This document shows positions 26,349-36,786 of a stretch of DNA of 62,347 nt, piece by piece. Position 1 is the stretch's first letter. Each line of letters starts with the position of its first letter. The notes below the pieces were generated by a model. That model worked only from the letters and a program-made list of their open reading frames with translations. It was not told the origin of the DNA and searched no databases. Source of the stretch: an uncultured Lachnospiraceae bacterium (GTDB lineage Bacteria > Bacillota > Clostridia > Lachnospirales > Lachnospiraceae). The position numbers and the translations under genes are program-made. Location: assembly GCA_910587305.1 (NCBI GenBank), contig CAJUKV010000020.1, positions 1 through 62,347 of the forward strand. The letters run 5' to 3'.

Positions 26349-28076
26349 TTACAAATTTTTCTCCCCATGAAAACCTCCATTTGGAGAATCCCCAATCAGT
26401 ACCTTCTTCCCACAAAATGCGAATCCATACTTTCGTATGCGCTCCTTTGGTATTCCCTTTGCAACAAGGTTCGCCTGATAGTCTTTTTCTTCTATCTGCC
26501 GAAGCGCTGCCTGCACCGTATCGGACAGCTCCTTTTCCTCTTCCTCCTGCACCTTGAATTCCAACAGAATCGCATCATTTTCCGCATTTCTTGGTTCCAG
26601 CATAACATCATACCGTCCAAACCCACTCTCCCGGTTTGAAGTGATGACATACCTGTCAATAAGCTCCACCATCAGCCCCAGCACGAAACCATGATAAAAC
26701 CGTTCCGGCGCTTTCCCGGAAGGTCTGTTTCCCACATCAAAGCTGCTGAATATTCCCGCTGATACTTTGTTCATATATAGATTCATTGCTTTTACATCAG
26801 CCGACAGCAACGCTTTTATAAAATCATTATAATCGGATAATGCATCTGTAAACCACCCCTGTACCATGTTCATGAACATAACGCGCGTTTCGAAATTGGT
26901 CAGTTCCAGTTCATATTCCTCTTTCCAGGTACCATATTCCGTCGCATATGCCTGATAATCCCTCACTTTCAGATAACCGCTGGCCAGCAGCAGGCTCCAG
27001 ATGGCGTTCTTCTTTACGGACAGCTGGTCGTAAATGATCTGCTCATCTATTTCCATACGAACCGCTTCTCCCTGCAGCAAATGTTCAAATGTTTTCTTAA
27101 CCTCAGGATTACCCTCCCGTATCAGCTTGCTCACCAGATTGTTAGAGCTGGTATTCGCCCAGTAACAGGCGGTTTTCCTTTTATCCAGAAAATTGATGAT
27201 CGACCACGGATTATAAATATCTTTCCTCCTCCCAAAAGAAAAACCGTCATACCAGTTTTTTACCTGCTGTTCCTGATACGAGAGCCCGTATTCTTTCAGC
27301 GCCGCAAATACTTCTTCTTCCGTAAATCCAAAACAGTCGCTATATTTATCGGAGGTTGTCGTTACCACTTCCAGATTATTTAAATCTGAAAAAATGGACT
27401 CTTTGCTGATTCTAGTGATTCCTGTCATCACGGCCCGTTCCAGATAAGGATTCGTCTTGAAAGTAGAATTGAACAAACTTCTCGTAAAAGCCGCCATTTC
27501 GCTCCAATATCCGTTCACATACGCTTCCTGCATGGGCGTATCGTATTCGTCTAAAAAAATAAGTACCTTTTTCCCATAATAACGGCACAGATATCCGGAA
27601 AGCATTTTTAAGGACAGTGATGTCATATAATTTTCCATATCGGTTGATATTTTCTTAAAATCCGTTTTCTCACTCTCATTCAAAACATTGCCATCCAGCA
27701 GAAAATCAAATCTGTTGTATGTCATCTGAATAATCTTACATATTTTTTGACGTGCTTCTTTGAAGGAAGTTTCTTTCACATCCGCAAAACTGATAAACAA
27801 AACCGGATATGTCCCCTGCAATTGTCGATATTTTTCTTCTTGCCATATGGAAAGTCCCTCAAACAAATCTCCGCGCCCTCCATAGTTAACGGAAAAAAAC
27901 TTCTCCAACATGCTCATATTCAGCGTTTTTCCAAAACGCCGGGGGCGGGTTATCAGCGTGACGCTGTCCATACTCTCCCACCACTCTTTGATAAACTTCG
28001 TTTTATCTATATAGAAAATGTTATCGACTCTGATTTTCTCAAAATCCTGATTTCCTATGCCAACCGTCCTTGCCAT
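26349..28076 (-). CDS. AAA-ATPase / PD-(D/E)XK nuclease-like protein (DUF1703 type), paralogue B
   Basis: 575 residues from the ATG at 28076, preceded by GGAAGGAG and giving the same MARTVGIGNQDFEK start as its paralogues; the longer frame to 28154 reads through hairpin DNA. P-loop TRPRRFGKTLNM, Walker B IFLDEYDTPMQEAY and nuclease core GRYDVMLEP...ILLEFKVQ are intact. Residues ~175-270 are almost identical to paralogue A, while the block ~95-170 is divergent. It ends in a distinct tail (NGGFHGEKNL). Function unknown. Confidence 0.9.
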   Translation of the reverse strand: MARTVGIGNQDFEKIRVDNIFYIDKTKFIKEWWESMDSVTLITRPRRFGKTLNMSMLEKFFSVNYGGRGDLFEGLSIWQEEKYRQLQGTYPVLFISFADVKETSFKEARQKICKIIQMTYNRFDFLLDGNVLNESEKTDFKKISTDMENYMTSLSLKMLSGYLCRYYGKKVLIFLDEYDTPMQEAYVNGYWSEMAAFTRSLFNSTFKTNPYLERAVMTGITRISKESIFSDLNNLEVVTTTSDKYSDCFGFTEEEVFAALKEYGLSYQEQQVKNWYDGFSFGRRKDIYNPWSIINFLDKRKTACYWANTSSNNLVSKLIREGNPEVKKTFEHLLQGEAVRMEIDEQIIYDQLSVKKNAIWSLLLASGYLKVRDYQAYATEYGTWKEEYELELTNFETRVMFMNMVQGWFTDALSDYNDFIKALLSADVKAMNLYMNKVSAGIFSSFDVGNRPSGKAPERFYHGFVLGLMVELIDRYVITSNRESGFGRYDVMLEPRNAENDAILLEFKVQEEEEKELSDTVQAALRQIEEKDYQANLVAKGIPKERIRKYGFAFCGKKVLIGDSPNGGFHGEKNL

Positions 28077-28111
28077 TGCATCTGTCTCCTTCCGTGCTCT
28101 CAAGTCAAAAA

Positions 28112-28206
28112 CCCCGCCGCAAGCAAGCGGGGCATCAAATTTGAAACGCCCCAAGAGGCGGGGTATTTGACCCTCGCGGCAGTCACTTGGCTCGTTGCTC
28201 GCGGGG
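28112..28206. repeat. three GC-rich palindromes upstream of paralogue B
   Basis: CCCCGC/GCGGGG (28112-28132), CGCCCC/GGGGCG-type (28147-28163) and CCCTCGCG/CGCGGGGG (28171-28206) form consecutive hairpins in otherwise AT-rich DNA. The rest of the 28077-28659 gap shows no gene I can support. Confidence 0.6.
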
Positions 28207-28659
28207 GATCAACGCGCTACCGCCTGACTATAGTATATCCGCTCCATCCGGCAAAAGCAATAAATCCTTACCGCAAAAGGGCGCAAAAGCTAAATTTCGG
28301 ATAAACAAATCCAACGACAAATAATTCACTATAAATCCTTCTATGATAAAGCTCTTGCTATTTCATCTCTGCGTATCCTACTAAACTTCATCTCAAAGAA
28401 ATGTTCTTGTGATAACGCAGTAGCCAAAACATTGGAACCATAATAATTTGTCACATCCCTTTCCCCCGTATTCACATTTTTGTTTAAGTCCTGCCGGCAT
28501 TTAACATTATAGCAAATTACTTACGAGGCAGCGGATGCTTAGCTCTAATACTCTGTTCCTTCAAGGATATTTCTCTCTCCTCATTTCGATCTAATGAGGA
28601 CTTTTGCCTGTCGTAATAATCCTGAACCTGTCTGAATGTCGTCTATTTTTCTCCACACA

Positions 28660-29445
28660 TTATTTATCTGGTTTTGCAATTCTCTTTTTCTCCGCCCGAA
28701 AACAGTCCAAGTTTTGAAAGCTCCGAACGCTTTTCCTCATATTTTTTTCGTATCTGCTCTCGCAAAGGACCAATTTCGGCTTCATATTCCTCGTTTGCTT
28801 TTCCCCCGCATTATTCTGCCGCTTTGCTTTCTTCAGCCAGCTGTCGCAGGTGGCGCGAAGTATTTCGTGGCACTGTTGAAAAAAGTCAAAGTTCCCCCTT
28901 TCGGTTAAATGCGCAAACAACACCATAGCTTTCTTTTCATAATTCGTCAGGTCATCCGGATTAGCCAATAACGCCTTATTAGAAAATTCCAGGGCCTGAC
29001 TGAACATATTGCTGTCAGAATAAATAACTGTGGCACATCGATACAAAGCAACATGATTCTCATCCGGATCGTATTCTTCTAATGCCAGCGCTTTCTCCAA
29101 CGCCAATTTAGCCATGTCAAACTGCTTGTCCGAATAATATTCCTGTATTCAATTAAAATATTTTTGAAACTCTTCTTTCTTTGCAGTGGATGGATCAGCC
29201 GCGCCATCCGGCCTTCCTTCTTTCACCAAAGCTTCGTCATATTTCCTGCGGGAATCTTCGTTCGCAAAAATCTTGCGGGCTTCGAAGATAAGGGAAAGCA
29301 TCTTAGTGCTCTTTTCAGGCTGATTCACTTCACGATGTCGCCACAAACTTTCCTGCCGGGTTAATTCTTCACCAATCCCTTCCACATTGCTTTCTTTGGA
29401 AAGGCCAAGTACTTCCTGCGCATCGCCGATGCGTCTTTTGTCTAA
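28660..29445 (-). pseudogene. J-domain-like / TPR protein, broken by an in-frame TGA and a frameshift
   Basis: Reading from ~29445, DAQEVLGLSKESNVEGIGEE resembles the first J-domain helix and IFANEDSRRKYDEAL its last, but the HPD triad is absent (WRHREVN at that place). The frame then meets TGA at 29149-29151 and continues in the same frame with TPR-like helices (FDMAKLALEKALALEEY, QALEFSNKALLANPDD). Near 28805, at a run of five G, the better frame shifts to one coding EEYEAEIGPLREQIRKKYEE. Its start overlaps the Hsp70 stop, so it was probably a co-chaperone in the same operon. Confidence 0.75.
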
Positions 29446-30595
29446 TCTACCATTGCGGAGCTTATAATGCCCGTTGCATTCTCGACCTGAGCGTCCGACA
29501 GATTGGAGTTTCTCTCAATTTCAAACGTTCCCAGACTTTGATTCGTTACCTTGTCAATTACCTTGATATAAATCGTCTGGTCAGCGTCATAGGCATAAAT
29601 GATTTCAATTGGCGAGTTCTTGGGATAGGGCGGCATCTTAAGCGTGCTGCTCCCAATGACCTTTACAAACTCCAATTCGGGATCGTTGCCCTCCGTGACC
29701 TCCACCAGAATCTGCGTCTGGTTATCAACCACTGTGTAAACAATTTGAGACTTTTTCGCCGGAATCTTTGTGTTATTGGGGATTATAATTGTATTGTATT
29801 TCTGATTGCCGAACGCTCCGTCCACGGTAACAACGCCCAAAGACTGCGAGGTGACATCGGAAATTACGATGTTCCCGGCTACACTGTTAAAGGGAACGGG
29901 CAGATTGCTGTCGGACGTTTCTGCGGACGCATGCAAAGTGCTTGCGAATATTGCGGCACCCTGGGCAACTGCGGTATCCGGGTCAACTTTGTAGGTCACT
30001 TTTTTCCCTGAAAGCTGTTCCAGTCTTTTTTTGACCATAGGCATTTTGGTAGACCCTCCCACAGCCAACAGAACATCAATATCCTCCCACGAAATATTTT
30101 TCTCCCTCATGACTTCTTCCATGAGGAATTGTGTCCTTAGCATCAAAGGCTCCGCCTGCGCCTCAAACTCGTCTCTCGATATGTCGATGCGGTATGTAGC
30201 TCCGTTGATGGTGAAAGCCGGGCGGGAATGTTCTACTCCCGTCAGCTGCACTTTCGTTTTTTCAGCCTTTTCTCGTATATCCGACATCAAAGCATCGTTC
30301 TCATCGTCAATCTCACAGCCCTGTTCCTTCAATTTGCTGATAAGTACATAATCTTCTGGTCAAAGTTGATTCCGCCAAGCTGTGAATCTCCGCCCGTTGC
30401 AATTACGTCAAGCTCTCCGTCATTTATATTCATAATGGTGACATCGAATGTGCCGCCGCCAAGGTCATATACCAAAACCTTTCCTTTTTGACCAAAATCC
30501 AGCCCAAATGCAATGGCGGCCGCCGTCGGCTCATTCATTATGCGAAGTACATTTAACCCGGCAATTTTTTCGGCCTGCTGATCGAAAAAATCTGA
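29442..30595 (-). pseudogene. Hsp70/DnaK-like protein, truncated and frameshifted
   Basis: IAGLNVLRIMNEPTAAAIAF and VYDLGGGTFDVTIM are unmistakable Hsp70 ATPase motifs, and VLLAVGGSTKMPMVKKRL is the second phosphate motif. The frame breaks near 30340, after GGINFDQK, and resumes one base over as ISKLKEQGCEIDDEND. The N-terminal ~130 residues are missing: at ~30595 the reading frame runs into FtsK-like sequence. The C-terminus has a substrate-binding beta domain (SLGVVTVDG, KNSPIEIIYAYDAD) but lacks a full helical lid. Not functional in this form. Confidence 0.85.
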
Positions 30596-31798
30596 TTGTA
30601 CCCTTCTCATCAATTCTAATGAAAGCTCTCCATAGTAATTCATTCGCTCCGCATGTTCGGCTGTTCTGTTTTCAATTTCCGGATATCTTTTATCGTAAAG
30701 AGCAGCATCACGGGTGAAGTCAAAGAAAATAAATCTTGCGTCTCCTTTTACATGCTGAACGGCGAGAGATGCAACAATGCTTTGCATCATACCGGCCTCT
30801 TGCCATTTCCCACCACTTTTTCCTCAGCGCTGCCACGACATTTTCATCTGCATACGCTATCACTGTTTTTTTGTTTTGAGATATCTCTCCATAATCCAAA
30901 TTGACAATCGCTTCTCTTGGGCGAAGGAAAGCTACCGCCGAATTATTCAAAGAAAGGGTCTGCTGAGATTCCATGAAAGAATTTTTAAGCGCTATCCTGA
31001 TTGGAATCTGCGCGAATATACTGTCTTTTTTGTAGGAAAGCGCCATATTTCCGCCAAGTGTCTGTGACGCAAGTATGAAGTGTATTCCCGCAGCTCTGAA
31101 CAGGCGAACGAATTTTTCAAGTTTTTCCGCTATCTTTTGCCCCTCGTTTATATCATCCCCGAACATCATTTGAAACTCATCTATCACGACGACAATTCTT
31201 GGCATTTCATCGTCCGGATATTTTTTTCTATAATCTCGAATGCTTTTTAAATTATTTTTTTTCAGAACTCGCATCCGTCTCTGATATTCATGAAATAGCA
31301 TTTCAAGTATTGCTGCGCCAAAGCTCACATCGCTTTCCAGTCCGAGGGCTCTGGCATGCGGAAGATACTCATCCTGATCTATGTTTGAAAAAACCTTAAA
31401 AGTCACGCCCTCTTTATAGTCAAGGAGATACAGGACTAACTCTGCGGGCGAATAGCGCAAACATAAGCTATGTATGATAATGGAAATTAAATTTGACTTT
31501 CCCTGACCAACCGCGCCTGTTATTACAGCATTATGCCTTTGGCCTATTTCATCGCCTATCGTAATTTCAACATTGTTTATCCCATGCTTTCCAATGGAAA
31601 ATGTTAATCCCTCAGCGCTGCTCCTATCCCATATTTTCTTGGTATCATGCAGTTCTTCAAAGGGCACTACCGGCAGATGGGCATGTTTCATTCTCTCCGA
31701 AAATCTTTCACATTCATGAATAATTTTCTCCGGAGAGTGCATGGCCCATGAAACCTTGCCAGTTCCATTTTCAAGACATACGGAAGCAAGACTGATTT
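30596..31798 (-). pseudogene. FtsK/SpoIIIE-like ATPase, truncated at both ends and fused to Hsp70 remnant
   Basis: GAVGQGKSNLISIIIHSL is a Walker A and RIVVVIDEFQMMFGDD a Walker B of an FtsK/SpoIIIE domain, with FILASQTLGG after it. In-frame homology-like sequence begins right after a TAA at ~31798, so the 5' part is lost. Near 30815 the frame shifts from ALRKKW to QEAGMMQSIVASLAVQHVKG, which looks like the start of a second ATPase domain lacking its core. This then joins the Hsp70 remnant. Original partner genes appear to be the Hsp70 and J/TPR genes downstream. Confidence 0.8.
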
Positions 31799-32005
31799 AA
31801 CCGCTGGGTATCTTTAACGGAAAACCAAAAAGAAATGATTTATAGATTAATCAAAGAAATGAAATGACGAAAAACTCCACAAATAGGGTAGAGGGCGAAT
31901 GAATTTCTCGCAGAGAAGTCCCCAAAAGTTTGTATAACTTGAGGGGACTATAAGAATTTCACTTTTCAGGCAATTAAATTTCTTACCGGAAATAACCAGC
32001 GTTTC

Positions 32006-33724
32006 TTAAATCATATCAAAACCACCAATCAACACCTTTTTCCCACAAAATGCAAATCCATACTTCCGTATACGCTCTTCCGAAATTCCTTTTGCAATGA
32101 GATTTGCCTGATAGTCTTTTTCTTCTATCTGCCGCAATGCCTCCCGCACCGTATCGGACAACTCTTTTTCCTCCTCTTCCTGTACTTTAAATTCAATAAT
32201 AATCGCATGATCTGCCCTGCTGCCCGCCGTCGTATCCGCCGCCATCCGCGGCTCCAATACCACATCATATCTCCCAAACCCGCTCTCTCTGTTCGACGTA
32301 ATCACATATCTGTCCGCAAGCTCCACCATCATACCCAACACGAACCCGTGATAGAACCGCTCCGGCTCCTCCTCCGACGGGCTTTTTCCCGTATCAAAAT
32401 AACTGAACGTCTGCAAGGCGACTTTATTCATATAAGTATTCATTCCCTTTATATCATCTGACATCAATGACTGTAGGAACGCGTTATTCACCCTGCGGCA
32501 CCCGTCAAACCATCCTTCTATCATCCGCTCAAACATCACCCGGACTTCCCGGTTTGTCAGCTTTAACCCAAACTCCGCCCTCCCGCGCATGACGTTAAAC
32601 TCATAATGCACCGCCTTCAGATAGCCGCTTGCAAGCAAAAGGCTCCAGATGGCATCGTCCCCCTGCTCCAACTGGTTGAACACAATCTGCTCGTCAAAAG
32701 TCGTATTAAAAATCTCTCCCCGCAGAAGGCCCTCCATCGTCATCTTGATTTCCGGGCTCCCCTCACGGACTAACTTTCCGATCAGGTTGTTGCTGCTTGA
32801 ATTTGCCCAATAGATGCCGATTTCTTTTTTATCCAGAAAATGAATGATAGACCACGGATTATAAATATCCGTTATCTTCCCAAAAGAAAAACCGTCATAC
32901 CAGCTCTTTACCTGTGTTTTCCGGTCAGATAACCCAAATCCATCCAGCGCACCGAATACTTCTTCCTCCGTAAAGCCGAAGCAGTCAGCATATTTATCGG
33001 AAGTTGTCGTTATTACCTCTAAGTTATTTAAGTCAGAGAAGATGGACTCTTTGCTTACCCGCGTAATTCCCGTCATAACAGCGCGTTCCAGATAGGGATT
33101 CGTCTTAAATGTGGAATTAAAAAGGCTTCTCGTAAACGCCGCCATTTCATCCCAATACCCATTGGTATAGGCTTCCTGCATGGGCGTATCATACTCGTCT
33201 AAAAGGATAAGTACCTTTTTTCCATAATAGCGCTCCAAGTATTTAGATAATGTTTTCAGGGCATAGGACGCTTCATTATCCTCCATATCGCCTGGCACTT
33301 TTGTAAAATCCTCTTTCTCCTGCGCATCTAACCAATCCCCCTCCAATAAGAACGAATTTTGCCTGTAAAGCTCTCTGATAATCCGACACATTTTTTTCCG
33401 CGCCTGTATAAAAGAATTCTCTTTCACATCCGCAAAACTGATAAATAAAACCGGATACGTCCCCTGTAAGCTGCGGTACTTTTCTTCCTCCCATATGGAA
33501 AGCCCCTCAAACAAATCCCCGCGCCCCGCATAGTCAACGGAAAAGAATTTTTCCAGCATACTCATATTCAATGTTTTTCCAAAACGCCGGGGGCGGGTGA
33601 TCAGTGTGACGCTGTCCATACTCTCCCACCACTCTTTGATAAACTTCGTTTTATCTATATAGAAAATGTTATCGACTCTGATTTTCTCAAAATCCTGATT
33701 CCCTATACCGACCGTCCTTGCCAT
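32006..33724 (-). CDS. AAA-ATPase / PD-(D/E)XK nuclease-like protein (DUF1703 type), paralogue C
   Basis: 572 residues. The first ~90 residues are nearly identical to paralogue B, and the P-loop TRPRRFGKTLNM, Walker B ILLDEYDTPMQEAY and nuclease core GRYDVVLEP...AIIIEFKVQ are intact. The middle (~270-460) is more diverged from A and B than they are from each other. The ~200 bp downstream to the FtsK remnant holds no gene. Function unknown. Confidence 0.9.
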   Translation of the reverse strand: MARTVGIGNQDFEKIRVDNIFYIDKTKFIKEWWESMDSVTLITRPRRFGKTLNMSMLEKFFSVDYAGRGDLFEGLSIWEEEKYRSLQGTYPVLFISFADVKENSFIQARKKMCRIIRELYRQNSFLLEGDWLDAQEKEDFTKVPGDMEDNEASYALKTLSKYLERYYGKKVLILLDEYDTPMQEAYTNGYWDEMAAFTRSLFNSTFKTNPYLERAVMTGITRVSKESIFSDLNNLEVITTTSDKYADCFGFTEEEVFGALDGFGLSDRKTQVKSWYDGFSFGKITDIYNPWSIIHFLDKKEIGIYWANSSSNNLIGKLVREGSPEIKMTMEGLLRGEIFNTTFDEQIVFNQLEQGDDAIWSLLLASGYLKAVHYEFNVMRGRAEFGLKLTNREVRVMFERMIEGWFDGCRRVNNAFLQSLMSDDIKGMNTYMNKVALQTFSYFDTGKSPSEEEPERFYHGFVLGMMVELADRYVITSNRESGFGRYDVVLEPRMAADTTAGSRADHAIIIEFKVQEEEEKELSDTVREALRQIEEKDYQANLIAKGISEERIRKYGFAFCGKKVLIGGFDMI

Positions 33725-33809
33725 TGCATCTGTCTCCTATCTGTCTCCTTTTTGTTTTGTTCCGTTATATCTCCGTTAATCCCTGACTGCTTCAATCAGC
33801 TTTTGGGGG

Positions 33810-35108
33810 TTACCGCATCAGCTCCACTTCAATTACCGTGTCATGACAATCCGGCAAAAGAGGCGATTCCCCCAGAGAAACAAATACCATATCCGGATAG
33901 TTCCGGACAATCCAGATATCCTCTATTTGCAGTTCTGTCAAATCCGATAAAAGGCGTATTTTCTTAATCTGCTCTTTTTTAACCCCGTACAGCGGAATAT
34001 AGCCCACCTGTGCTTCCATTACATGATAATAAATCTTATTCCCCTTTCCGGTAATGCGTCCATAATCAGGTTTTTCAATATCGCATAAGCCGCATCCATA
34101 AATGCTTTCAGCGTTCCTCTCCATCCATCCGCCGACTTCTTTCAGAATTTTTTCCGATTCTTCCGGGATAATCCCCCTTGCATCCGGCCCCACATTTACA
34201 AGAAGATTTCCCCCTTTGCTCACACACTCCACAAGCTTCTTTATCACCATGTCCGCGGGTTTAAAATTCCTGTCCCTCTGCACATACCCCCAACTGTTGT
34301 TCAGGGTAATACATGCTTCCCATACTGCCGGGCTTCCATCTTCGCAGTAAATTCCCTTCGGCGGGATAATCTGTTCCGGGCTGACAAAATCGCCGCAGAA
34401 ATCAGACGGATCATTTGTCACAATGGAGCCAAAGCCGGAACCGCTTACCTCCAGCCGATTATCGATAATCACGTCCGGCTGATATTTTCTAATCATTTTC
34501 ACCAGTCGGGATGCCTCCCATTTTTCCCCGCACATCTCTCCGTAAGAAAAATCAAACCATAAAATATCCAGTTTTCCATACCGGGTACAAAGCTCCTCTA
34601 CCTGTCCGTGCAAATAGGCAAGATAATTGGAAAAATCAATCTTTTCCTTCTCATATGCCGGATTCTCCCGCATCGGATGATGCAAGTCCCCATATTTCGG
34701 ATAATCCGGATGGTGCCAGTCCAGCAGGGAATAATAAAGGCCCACCCTGATACCTTCATGGCGGAAAGCCTCCAGAAACTCTTTCACCAAATCTCTGCCA
34801 CAGCAGGTTGTAGATTTATATTCTGTCAGTTTTGAATCAAACAGGCAAAAACCGTCATGGTGCTTTGCCGTAAGCACCGCATACTTCATTCCGGCTCTCT
34901 TTGCCAGTTTTGCCCACTTTACCGGTTCGTAAGCAACGGGGTTAAACTCGTCAAAATATTTTCCGTAGGCTTCATCCGGTATGCGCTCTATGCTTTTCAC
35001 CCACTCCCCCCTTCCGGGGATTGCATAAATGCCCCAATGGATAAACATTCCAAACCTTGCTTTCCGGAACCAGTCTATTCTTTTTCCGTATAATTCTCTG
35101 TCAAACAT
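33810..35108 (-). CDS. alpha-L-fucosidase, GH29
   Basis: 432 residues, catalytic domain without carbohydrate-binding module or signal peptide, so cytoplasmic. WFRKARFGMFIHWGIYAIPG and YAVLTAKHHDGFCLFDS are GH29 hallmarks. LDILWFDFSYG carries the likely nucleophile Asp, and GLYYSLLDWHHPDYP is also typical. It should remove fucose from imported host or plant oligosaccharides. A C-terminal beta region follows. It is downstream of a MATE exporter on the same strand. Confidence 0.92.
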   Translation of the reverse strand: MFDRELYGKRIDWFRKARFGMFIHWGIYAIPGRGEWVKSIERIPDEAYGKYFDEFNPVAYEPVKWAKLAKRAGMKYAVLTAKHHDGFCLFDSKLTEYKSTTCCGRDLVKEFLEAFRHEGIRVGLYYSLLDWHHPDYPKYGDLHHPMRENPAYEKEKIDFSNYLAYLHGQVEELCTRYGKLDILWFDFSYGEMCGEKWEASRLVKMIRKYQPDVIIDNRLEVSGSGFGSIVTNDPSDFCGDFVSPEQIIPPKGIYCEDGSPAVWEACITLNNSWGYVQRDRNFKPADMVIKKLVECVSKGGNLLVNVGPDARGIIPEESEKILKEVGGWMERNAESIYGCGLCDIEKPDYGRITGKGNKIYYHVMEAQVGYIPLYGVKKEQIKKIRLLSDLTELQIEDIWIVRNYPDMVFVSLGESPLLPDCHDTVIEVELMR

Positions 35109-35152
35109 ATTGATTACTATGCTCCTTTCAAAGTTGATTTTCCAGCTTTATC

Positions 35153-36532
35153 TTAACAATCGTGCGAAACAGCGTCCATTGCAAACCCCCGGAGCTCTTT
35201 TACCACCATCAAAACAATCACCTGCGTCAGAATAAAGGTAAGCCCGTCCGCCACAGGCTGTGCCAGTTGAAGCCCCGTCACGCCAAAGAGCTTTGGCAGG
35301 ATCAAAATTGCCGGAATAAAAAACAATCCCTGCTTGCTAACCGCGGTGAGGGTTGCCCGAAAGCTGTATCCAATAGACTGGGTCAGCATATTCCCGATAA
35401 TCACATAAGCCTGAAAAGGAAGAAGGCAGCACTGCATTTTAAGCGCCAGCGCTCCAATGCGGATCACCTCCGCGTCTTCCCTTCTAAACAGACGCATAAT
35501 CGGTGTGGACACGGCAAACATAACCACAGCCATTATAAGCAAAAATACAAGGGCCACCCGCCGACAGAAAAAGTACGCCTCTAACACTCTGTCATACCGC
35601 TTTGCCCCGAAGTTAAAGCCGCATACGGGCTGGAAGCCCTGTCCAAAACCAATCAGGGCCGAATTGATAAACATCATAATCCTTGTGACAATGGACATTG
35701 CCGCCACTGCCGCATCTCCAAATCCCGATGCCGCCACATTTAAAAGAACGGACGCTGCGCTGGCCAGCCCCTGCCTCCCTAAGGTGGGCAGGCCTGCGGA
35801 CAGAATTTCCCCGTATATCCATCCCTTAAAGGTAAAATATTTTGGCAGTGGCTTTAACACATTTTTCGACCGAACCACAAGAACCAATAAAATAAGGAAG
35901 CTCACAAACTGGCTGAAAATCGTGGCAATCGCCGCCCCGGCAATCCCCATCTGAAAGCCAAAAATCAAAACAGGGTCTAAAATAACGTTCAGCACTCCCC
36001 CGGTTGTGATTCCTATCATGGAAAGGGCGGCATTTCCCTGGGAACGGAGGTGGTTATTAAAGACAAAAGAGACCGTCATATAGGGCGCGGCAATCAGGAT
36101 GTACCTGCCATAACTCTTTGCAAAAGGAGCAATGGTTTCCGTTGCCCCTAAAACCCGGACCAGGCTATCAATATTGGAAATACCCAAAACCGCCAGGACA
36201 AGCCCAAAAGCAAAAGCCGTGTATACGGCCGTGGAGCAGGCTCTCCTTGCCTTGTCCTGCTCTCTGGCCCCAAGCATTCTGGACATATAATTTCCGCTCC
36301 CCATGCCAAGCGTAAAACCTATGGCCTGAATCATGGCCATCAGGGAAAAGTTCACCCCCACCGCCCCGGAAGCGCTGGTGCTTAGCTGGCTCACAAAGAA
36401 GGTGTCCGCCATATTATAGATAGAAGTTATCAGCATGCTGACAATGGTGGGCACCGCCAGTTTCGGTATCAGCCGGTTGACAGGCGTTTGTATCATCATC
36501 TTGTATTTTTCTTCATAGCTCATTGCTTTCAT
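35153..36532 (-). CDS. MATE family efflux transporter
   Basis: 459 residues from the ATG at 36532, behind GGAGGG; the frame extends upstream to 36577 without support. It has twelve predicted helices. NRLIPKLAVPTIVSMLITSI at the N-terminus and GVNFSLMAMIQAIGFTLGMG are MATE signatures, repeated in the second half (QPVCGFNFGAKRYDRV). Likely Na+ or proton-driven export of cationic compounds. It may be cotranscribed with the fucosidase (44-bp gap), though no functional link is obvious. Confidence 0.92.
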   Translation of the reverse strand: MKAMSYEEKYKMMIQTPVNRLIPKLAVPTIVSMLITSIYNMADTFFVSQLSTSASGAVGVNFSLMAMIQAIGFTLGMGSGNYMSRMLGAREQDKARRACSTAVYTAFAFGLVLAVLGISNIDSLVRVLGATETIAPFAKSYGRYILIAAPYMTVSFVFNNHLRSQGNAALSMIGITTGGVLNVILDPVLIFGFQMGIAGAAIATIFSQFVSFLILLVLVVRSKNVLKPLPKYFTFKGWIYGEILSAGLPTLGRQGLASAASVLLNVAASGFGDAAVAAMSIVTRIMMFINSALIGFGQGFQPVCGFNFGAKRYDRVLEAYFFCRRVALVFLLIMAVVMFAVSTPIMRLFRREDAEVIRIGALALKMQCCLLPFQAYVIIGNMLTQSIGYSFRATLTAVSKQGLFFIPAILILPKLFGVTGLQLAQPVADGLTFILTQVIVLMVVKELRGFAMDAVSHDC

Positions 36533-36786
36533 TTGTCCTGGCCCTCCATGCTTTTGCAGCCTGCAAATTCCTTTCATCCGCCATCAGATAAATATCCGAA
36601 ATACAGTTCCTTTTGTACTATCCAATTATATACAAAGTTATAAAAAATAACAATGCCAATATGCCCTGAATCTCCTCAATCTGCGTTGCATTCCTCCAAG
36701 CTATTTGATATAATTCCTATGGATTATTCCGGGTGCTGTCAGTATACATGCATTATAAATAATATATCATCAAGGAGGAAACAAAA

